DNA of 54,476 bases from Halalkalibacter nanhaiisediminis. GTDB lineage: Bacteria > Bacillota > Bacilli > Bacillales > Bacillaceae_D. The stretch lies in assembly GCF_007830185.1 (NCBI RefSeq), contig NZ_VLKZ01000006.1, positions 250,259 through 304,734 on the forward strand. The letters are read 5' to 3'. The translations under genes were made by a program, and so were the position numbers. Under the pieces are notes generated by a model, which did no database searches, was not told the origin of the DNA, and saw only the letters and a program-made list of their open reading frames with translations. Below are positions 49,640 through 54,476 of this stretch, piece by piece (positions within the stretch are counted from its first letter, which is position 1; each line of letters opens with the position of its first letter).

Positions 49640-50758
49640 TTATCCATTAAGACGATCTAGCTTCTGACACGCTTCCTCTACTGATTCAGCCGTTGCTGTC
49701 AAATGCCCCATCTTCCGTTTAGGCTTTGCCTCTTCTTTTCCATATAAGTGAAGCTTAACTTCTGATAGTCTAGGCGTTGCATCAAGAATTCCTTCTAAAT
49801 GCTCTCCTAAGATGTTCTCCATCACGACAGGTGATTTCAGTGTCGTTGCCCCAAGAGGTAAACCACAAACAGCGCGAATGTGCTGTTCAAATTGTGACGT
49901 CTCACATGCCTCAATTGTGTAATGACCTGAGTTGTGTGGACGAGGCGCTAATTCATTGACATATAATCTGCCAGCATCAAGCATAAAAAGTTCAACAGCA
50001 AGCGTCCCAACAACATCTAACTCTGTCACCAGTTTAAGCGCGATTTCCTTTGCTTGCTTTTGAACGTCGTCACCTACTCGAGCCGGTACATGGGAGCGAT
50101 GAAGAATGTTATTACGATGTTCATTTTCCGCAACAGGAAATACGGCTGTTTCTCCGTTTCTAGAGCGCGTCACAATCACGGAAAGCTCTAAAGCAAATGG
50201 GATCCACGCTTCAAGAACACATTCTCCGTGCGCCACTAACTCTTCTGCTGCCTGTTTAAATTCTTCTATATTTTTAACAACACTTTGACCTTTTCCGTCA
50301 TAGCCACCTCGGCATGTCTTTAGCACTGCTGGGAATCCAATCTTCTTTGCCGCAGCATCTACATCAGCAACCGTTCGAATCGCTTCAAATGGCGCAACAG
50401 GAATACCAAGGTCCTGAATCGCTTCCTTTTCCGTTAAACGATGCTGGGTAATACCGAGTACCTTTGCACCTTGTGGAAAATCAGTTTGCTCAGTAAGCCA
50501 ATTTGCTGTTTCTTCATCAATATTTTCAAATTCATACGTAATCACTTCTGATACATCTGCAAGACGCTGTGCACCTTTACGGTCATCATAAGCAGCTTCA
50601 ATGACGACATCTGCAACTTGTCCACATGGTGAATCCGTCGTTGGCTCGAGCACTGCTATGCGGTAGCCCATTTGCTTTGCAGCGATCGCCATCATTCTCC
50701 CTAATTGTCCACCGCCAATGATACCAATCGTTTGACCTGGTTTAACGAGACGACTCAT
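49640..50758 (-). CDS. purK: N5-carboxyaminoimidazole ribonucleotide synthase
   Basis: ATP-grasp enzyme making N5-CAIR from AIR and bicarbonate. The protein has 372 residues with [40 protein letters not shown] and [20 protein letters not shown]. It overlaps the purE stop by 4 bases (ATGA). Confidence 0.97.
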   Translation of the reverse strand: MSRLVKPGQTIGIIGGGQLGRMMAIAAKQMGYRIAVLEPTTDSPCGQVADVVIEAAYDDRKGAQRLADVSEVITYEFENIDEETANWLTEQTDFPQGAKVLGITQHRLTEKEAIQDLGIPVAPFEAIRTVADVDAAAKKIGFPAVLKTCRGGYDGKGQSVVKNIEEFKQAAEELVAHGECVLEAWIPFALELSVIVTRSRNGETAVFPVAENEHRNNILHRSHVPARVGDDVQKQAKEIALKLVTELDVVGTLAVELFMLDAGRLYVNELAPRPHNSGHYTIEACETSQFEQHIRAVCGLPLGATTLKSPVVMENILGEHLEGILDATPRLSEVKLHLYGKEEAKPKRKMGHLTATAESVEEACQKLDRLNG

Positions 50759-51240
50759 AGCTCTTGACTACTTTCTAAGACTGCTAGTTTCGTCTTTTCA
50801 CGACGTGCCTCAAGGCGCTCACTAACGTCTTTTTGATGTGTACCTAGAATTTGTGCAGCAAGTAAGCCAGCATTTGTTGCACCTGCTGTTCCAATTGCTA
50901 CTGTCGCAACTGGAACACCTCCTGGCATTTGAACAATCGATAACAGTGAATCCAAACCATTTAGCGCCTTTGATTGAACAGGTACTCCGATGACAGGAAG
51001 TGTTGTTTTCGCAGCGACCATTCCTGGCAAGTGAGCCGCCCCCCCAGCACCAGCAATAATCACTTTCAGGCCTCTCTCCCTTGCCTGTTCTGCATATTCA
51101 AACATTAGATCAGGTGTACGATGAGCCGACACAACCTTCTTTTCATAGGCAATTCCTAACTCATCAAGCACGTTACAGGCTGCACTCATCGTGTCCCAAT
51201 CTGATGTACTTCCCATGATGACACCAACTTCAGGATTCAT
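50755..51240 (-). CDS. purE: N5-carboxyaminoimidazole ribonucleotide mutase
   Basis: Moves the carboxyl group of N5-CAIR to give CAIR. It has 161 residues from ATG 51240, following AAAGGGGAACAAAAGCA. The ATG at 51279 lies inside the uridine tail of the riboswitch terminator and is rejected. Motifs are [40 protein letters not shown] and [20 protein letters not shown]. First gene of the 12-gene operon. Confidence 0.97.
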   Translation of the reverse strand: MNPEVGVIMGSTSDWDTMSAACNVLDELGIAYEKKVVSAHRTPDLMFEYAEQARERGLKVIIAGAGGAAHLPGMVAAKTTLPVIGVPVQSKALNGLDSLLSIVQMPGGVPVATVAIGTAGATNAGLLAAQILGTHQKDVSERLEARREKTKLAVLESSQEL

Positions 51241-51273
51241 TGCTTTTGTTCCCCTTTCATGACCTTGATCTAT

Positions 51274-51346
51274 TCTCATAAAAAAAGCGTAGAATTAGCT
51301 TTCTTAACCTGCTCAGTTGAGAGAAAGGAAGCCACTTCTACGCTTT
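51274..51346 (-). terminator. Riboswitch-linked terminator of the purine operon
   Basis: On the minus strand AAAGCGTAGAA pairs with TTCTACGCTTT across a structured 41-base loop, followed by an uninterrupted run of T. It lies between the purine aptamer and purE, so ligand binding should favour it. Confidence 0.9.
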
Positions 51347-51375
51347 CATGGTTCAGCGATACTGCAACCACTTTC

Positions 51376-51444
51376 CCTCATAGTCCGATTTTTTACGGTA
51401 ATCGGGTAGAAACTTTTGGACCATATTTCCAATGTTATATGAGG
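51376..51444 (-). promoter_or_regulatory. Guanine-type purine riboswitch
   Basis: The minus strand reads CCTCATATAA, a P2 arm, ATATGG, AAGTTTCTACC, a P3 arm with ACCGTAAA, then GACTATGAGG closing P1. The base after GA in GACTATG is C (position 74 in xpt numbering), which specifies guanine/hypoxanthine; U would specify adenine. Confidence 0.95.
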
Positions 51445-51477
51445 TTTTATTCGTTTTTCATTCGTTCTTATAGGTAT

Positions 51478-51506
51478 ATCTTACAAGGATCGACGAACAC
51501 TGTCAA
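51478..51506 (-). promoter_or_regulatory. Purine operon promoter
   Basis: The minus strand reads TTGACA, 17 bases, TAAGAT, about 30 bases before the riboswitch. CGAAC motifs at 51494 and 51514 resemble half of a PurR box but are not arranged in the normal inverted pair. Confidence 0.82.
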
Positions 51507-51538
51507 CAAAAAGTCGAACGATAAAAAATGTCAGACTA

Positions 51539-51748
51539 TTATTGTTCGCCTTCTATTAAAATCCCTTCAAAAACAATCTGTTGACGAACTGGAACATATT
51601 CTTTCGTCGATTTTGTTGTTCTTTCTTCAAAAATCGGCTTTTCCATACGCCTCACTGGCTGATAACCTTCTTTTTTCATTCTATTTAGGCACTCCTCAAT
51701 TGTCTCTGATTCCATTACTTCAAATTGCAATTTTCGTTTTTTCGTCAA
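51539..51748 (-). CDS. yebG: NETI motif-containing protein YebG
   Basis: The 69-residue protein matches Bacillus YebG, which also lies just upstream of purE. It starts with TTG at 51748 after ACGGAGGTAAGTAAAT. The body has FEVMESETIEECLNRMKKEG and YVPVRQQIVFEGILIEG. The name NETI refers to a motif seen here as SETI. Function unknown. The purine promoter begins within 40 bases of its stop. Confidence 0.85.
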   Translation of the reverse strand: MTKKRKLQFEVMESETIEECLNRMKKEGYQPVRRMEKPIFEERTTKSTKEYVPVRQQIVFEGILIEGEQ

Positions 51749-52055
51749 ATTTACTTACCTCCGTATTCCATATACCATGAATTCAAAAAACTTTTGTCTC
51801 ACAAGAAAAAAGGAAGGCTTTAGATCAAGCTTTTTAACCAATGCTTGCAGCAGAGAGGTCAAAATCTTATCAATAAACGCTCTTCCTTCAAAACATCTGT
51901 TCTATCTATTCATGCCCTGTTTTCCTTACTTAGCTCGTTTTTAGAAAAATAACTTACAGTCAGTTACTTTTTAATCTTAATTTCAATCATAACATCAAAT
52001 AGATTTCCTATGCATAGAGAATCTAAATTTTCGATGTTTTCTTTATGATCTTTTA
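51749..52055. other. Spacer between yebG and the ICMT-like gene
   Basis: No gene with a supportable start was found. It contains a possible terminator for the polyketide synthase operon (next entry) and a short imperfect hairpin near 51950. Confidence 0.5.
51804..51895 (-). terminator. Possible terminator of the bcsA operon
   Basis: On the minus strand AAGGAAGAGC pairs with GCCTTCCTT across a loop of about 70 bases, followed by TTTTTT. Confidence 0.45.
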
Positions 52056-52616
52056 TTATTCTTCATACTTCGGCATAAACCTACTCCTCTTTGCAAAGAC
52101 ATTTCTATAATCAGTAGCCTTATTAAGGGCTGCCTCTTCTTCTTTAATTCTAATAGAAAGAACGAGGGCATTGATAATCGTAAACACTATTGCTGTCCAG
52201 TACGCTTGAAAAATGAGGGGAAGCATTGCAATTTCAGTTATAACAACTACATAGTTAGGGTGGCGAACAAAGCGGTAAGGCCCTTTTGCTATAACCTTTG
52301 CTCCTGGCAAAATCATAATTCTCGTATTCCAAAAACGTCCTAATGACGACAGTGCCCAAACACGTGCTATTTGTGCAAGCAAAAAAACGGTTAATGGAAT
52401 CAGGCTCCATCCCGCAAAGCTATACTCTTTTAATGTCACTTCTATGATCAACGAGAGAAAAAAAAAGACATGGGTAGCTATCATTAATCTGTAATGCTCG
52501 CTTCCCGTCTCGTATCCCCCTTGACTTTTTATCCATCTTGCATTGCGTTTAGCAATAACCACTTCTATCAGCCTTTGAACAATAACAAGTAGAATGAATA
52601 AATAGATTCCAATCAT
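52056..52616 (-). CDS. Isoprenylcysteine carboxyl methyltransferase-like protein (YpbQ/BpsB type)
   Basis: Integral membrane methyltransferase, 186 residues, about four to five helices, ICMT family. The SAM-binding region is KGPYRFVRHPNYVVVITEIA. In Bacillus subtilis the partner of the type III polyketide synthase methylates the alkylpyrone product (known for BpsA-BpsB). The start at 52616 overlaps the synthase stop by one base (TAATG), with AAGGGG upstream. Same role likely here (inference). Confidence 0.85.
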   Translation of the reverse strand: MIGIYLFILLVIVQRLIEVVIAKRNARWIKSQGGYETGSEHYRLMIATHVFFFLSLIIEVTLKEYSFAGWSLIPLTVFLLAQIARVWALSSLGRFWNTRIMILPGAKVIAKGPYRFVRHPNYVVVITEIAMLPLIFQAYWTAIVFTIINALVLSIRIKEEEAALNKATDYRNVFAKRSRFMPKYEE

Positions 52617-53713
52617 TATTGAATCCCCTTCCATTGCAAAAGCACAAGCTCAGAACAAAAACCAGGACCAAGAGCAGCCATGAGACCATAATCTCCTTCT
52701 CGATGTCCTTGCATCATCACTTGTTCAAGGACATAAATAACAGTCGGCGAAGACATATTTCCGTGTCTCTTTAGAACATTTTTCGATTCAGTTATCATTT
52801 CTTCTGCTATACCAAGCGCATTCATATATGTATCCAGCACTTTTTTTCCACCCGGATGCGCAATAAAGGAAGATAACTGACCAAGGTCTAATTCCTGCCC
52901 TTCAAGAAAGCTCCTTACATTCGGTTCTAGCCAATTGCTAATAATACTCGGTATATCACGAGAAAATACAACATGTAATCCCGAATCCTTCACATCCCAT
53001 CCCATCACCTTTTCAGAATTCGGCAACAATGTGGACTGCGTCGCTAAAATAACTGGGCGAACAGCTCGATTTACCAATGTAATCAATTCAGATTGATCTC
53101 CTATAATGAGAGCACAAGCCACACCATCTGCAAACAAAGAAGTACCAATAAGATTGCTTTTAGAGCGGTCATTTCTTTGAAAGGTTAGGCTACATAGCTC
53201 CACGCAAACAACCAAAGCATTAGATTCTGGAAACGCTCTGCAATACTCATATGCTCGACTAATCCCAACAGCTCCCCCTGCACAACCAAGTCCCCATAAA
53301 GGGATTCGTTTTGTATGCTTGGAAAAAGGTAGTACATTCATAATTCTTGCATCTAAACTAGGCGTTGCCATGCCAGAACTCGAAACGAGTATAATCGTAT
53401 CGATAGCCATAACATCGACCTCTTCTTTTAAAAAGCTTAATTGGCTCAGACATCGTTTAATAGCCTTAACACTATAGTTCGTTGCTAATTCAATATATAA
53501 ATCATTCCGTTCTTGCAACGTATGATCCTCTTGAAACCAATCAATCGGAACCGCAAATTGCCTCTCTTCAATTTGACCATTAGCAAATACCGTTAACAGA
53601 CGCTCTATGTCTTGAAAATTTTCTTCAAACAATTCACGTGCAAATTCTGTTGTTGTCTCTTGATTCAATACATGTGGAAGTGTAAATGTACTGACTGAAG
53701 CAATCGATGGCAT
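52616..53713 (-). CDS. bcsA: Type III polyketide synthase (BcsA/BpsA-like)
   Basis: Chalcone synthase-like enzyme that extends fatty acyl-CoA with malonyl-CoA to alkylpyrones. It has 365 residues from ATG 53713, following AGGTGAAGCTTCT. Catalytic triad: Cys in WGLGCAGGAVGISRAYEY, His in FIAHPGGKKVLDTY, Asn in RHGNMSSPTVIYVLEQ. N-terminal thiolase half has DTIILVSSSGMATPSLDARI. Two-gene operon with the ICMT-like gene. Its place right after an rRNA operon is unusual to my knowledge. Confidence 0.92.
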   Translation of the reverse strand: MPSIASVSTFTLPHVLNQETTTEFARELFEENFQDIERLLTVFANGQIEERQFAVPIDWFQEDHTLQERNDLYIELATNYSVKAIKRCLSQLSFLKEEVDVMAIDTIILVSSSGMATPSLDARIMNVLPFSKHTKRIPLWGLGCAGGAVGISRAYEYCRAFPESNALVVCVELCSLTFQRNDRSKSNLIGTSLFADGVACALIIGDQSELITLVNRAVRPVILATQSTLLPNSEKVMGWDVKDSGLHVVFSRDIPSIISNWLEPNVRSFLEGQELDLGQLSSFIAHPGGKKVLDTYMNALGIAEEMITESKNVLKRHGNMSSPTVIYVLEQVMMQGHREGDYGLMAALGPGFCSELVLLQWKGIQ

Positions 53714-54110
53714 AGAAGCTTCACCTACCCTAACTCTATAATGTAATGTTAGGATTACCAATATTTTGATGTTCATGCATATTCGCTCATTGGACAAAGG
53801 AAGTACCATCTATTTTTGTATGTAAAAAGCACAAACTTATTTGGATTGTGCTTGACTGAAATAAACGATAAAAATCTCCTAGTATTCACTCTCCGTGTGA
53901 CCACCAAACATGTCTCGCTTTCAAGAAGATCCCATGTTATTTCTATATATATAAAATACAATCCTATTAGATTATATTTTATCACCCCTTAACATCCTAA
54001 CTTCTATCATGACGTTTGAAAGGGCGCTATTTCATGAAGTTTCTAGTTTAGTATCAATTTCTTTGATTTAACCATAGTTTTTAATCAAATTTGGTACCTT
54101 TTTGCACATA
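53714..54110. other. Spacer between bcsA and the rRNA operon end
   Basis: No supportable gene. It holds a hairpin at 53824-53853 that closely copies the rRNA-operon terminator at 54111-54140, suggesting a local duplication. Confidence 0.5.
53821..53853 (-). terminator. Second copy of the rRNA-type terminator hairpin
   Basis: On the minus strand AAGCACAATCC and the TTTGTGCTT arm form a hairpin followed by TTT. The sequence strongly resembles the 5S terminator 290 bases upstream (transcription sense). Confidence 0.7.
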
Positions 54111-54140
54111 AAAAAGCACAACCCTATTGGATTGTGCTTT
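54111..54140 (-). terminator. rRNA operon terminator after 5S
   Basis: On the minus strand AAAGCACAATCC pairs with GGGTTGTGCTTT around AATA, followed by TTTT. It lies immediately after the 5S gene. Confidence 0.9.
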
Positions 54141-54144
54141 AATT

Positions 54145-54260
54145 GCCCGGCAACGTCCTACTCTCACAGGGGGAAGCCCCCAACTACCATCGGCGCTGAA
54201 GAGCTTAACGACCGTGTTCGGCATGGGAACGGGTGTGGCCTCTTCGCTATCGCCACCAGA
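54145..54260 (-). rRNA. rrf: 5S ribosomal RNA
   Basis: The minus strand begins TCTGGTGGCGATAGCGAAGA, continues CACACCCGTTCCCATGCCGA and GTTAAGCTCTTCAGCGCCGA, and ends GTAGGACGTTGCCGGGC: a clear Bacillus 5S of about 116 bases. Ends are approximate by a few bases. Confidence 0.95.
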
Positions 54261-54460
54261 CTATTTGTTTGAACGTCAGATAACCTACGATCTTCTTCGT
54301 CAGCTTCCCTTCTCATGTCCTCACGTATCATCACATACGCTCCGGGCATTCGTACGGTTGCTTCCTCGAATCTCTTGGTTCTCTTTGTTCAACTATGTTG
54401 AAAGAAATGATTCTCTCAAAACTAGATAATGTGTAAGAAACAACGTATCAAGAATATGTT

Positions 54461-54476
54461 TGGATAAGTCCTCGAC
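54461..54476 (-). rRNA. 23S ribosomal RNA (3' end only)
   Basis: The minus strand starts GTCGAGGACTTATCCA, the conserved 3' end of Bacillus 23S rRNA. The rest of the gene lies beyond the right edge. The 200-base 23S-5S spacer follows and has the typical ATCTAGTTTTGAGAGAAT processing-type element. Confidence 0.85.

Noticed and set aside
51241-51279. N-terminal extension of purE
   Set aside because: The ATG at 51279 is in the uridine tail of the terminator, and AAAGGGG fits the ATG at 51240.
51494-51521. PurR box pair at the purine promoter
   Set aside because: Two CGAAC motifs are present but in the same orientation about 20 bases apart, unlike the inverted pair of Bacillus PurR boxes.
54127-54429. 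100-residue ORF over the right end
   Set aside because: It overlaps the 5S gene and the 23S-5S spacer and has no coding character.

Overview
The window looks like chromosome from an alkaliphile-type Bacillaceae (inference). The basis is a purEKBCSQLFMNHD operon in the Bacillus subtilis order, the yebG, yerA/yerB/yerC, pcrB-pcrA-ligA-camS, opuE/putP-gatCAB-dagK-rlmCD neighbourhood, AGGAGG-type ribosome binding sites and moderately AT-rich DNA. Nearly everything is on the minus strand, so transcription reads from high to low coordinates. Both ends touch ribosomal RNA operons in that same direction. At the right edge are the last bases of a 23S gene and a 5S gene with its terminator. At the left edge are a strong rRNA-type promoter and the 16S leader of a second operon, preceded by 20 tRNA genes.

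Reading with transcription: after the 5S gene comes a type III polyketide synthase with an isoprenylcysteine-methyltransferase-like partner (about 53.7-52.0 kb), then the small gene yebG. The 12-gene purine operon follows (51.2-38.5 kb), led by a guanine-type riboswitch and terminator. Then come the adenine deaminase-like yerA, the DUF3048 lipoprotein yerB, the TrpR-like yerC, and a second adenine deaminase, adeC. A small stress or efflux-like operon (HTH regulator, hydrolase, membrane peptide, YbjQ family protein) has a perfect 18-bp inverted repeat in front of its regulator.

The class I ribonucleotide reductase nrdE-nrdF has two NrdR-like boxes, a cobalamin riboswitch and a terminator upstream. 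The next block is pcrB-pcrA-ligA-camS, then a nucleoside ABC importer with a 21-bp hairpin after the binding-protein gene. A proline/sodium symporter follows, preceded by an overlooked 34-residue membrane peptide, then gatCAB and dagK.

The left third has more decay. Three consecutive frameshifted genes follow dagK. A sporulation-kinase-like histidine kinase on the plus strand is split by an in-frame UGA exactly where a GAF-domain Cys is expected. A methionine gamma-lyase-like gene is a clear pseudogene. Between them lie rlmCD, truA and a 109-residue orphan gene governed by a c-di-GMP-I riboswitch whose downstream sequence can pair perfectly with the gene's Shine-Dalgarno. That orphan gene, with the kinase next to it, is the best candidate here for something undescribed.
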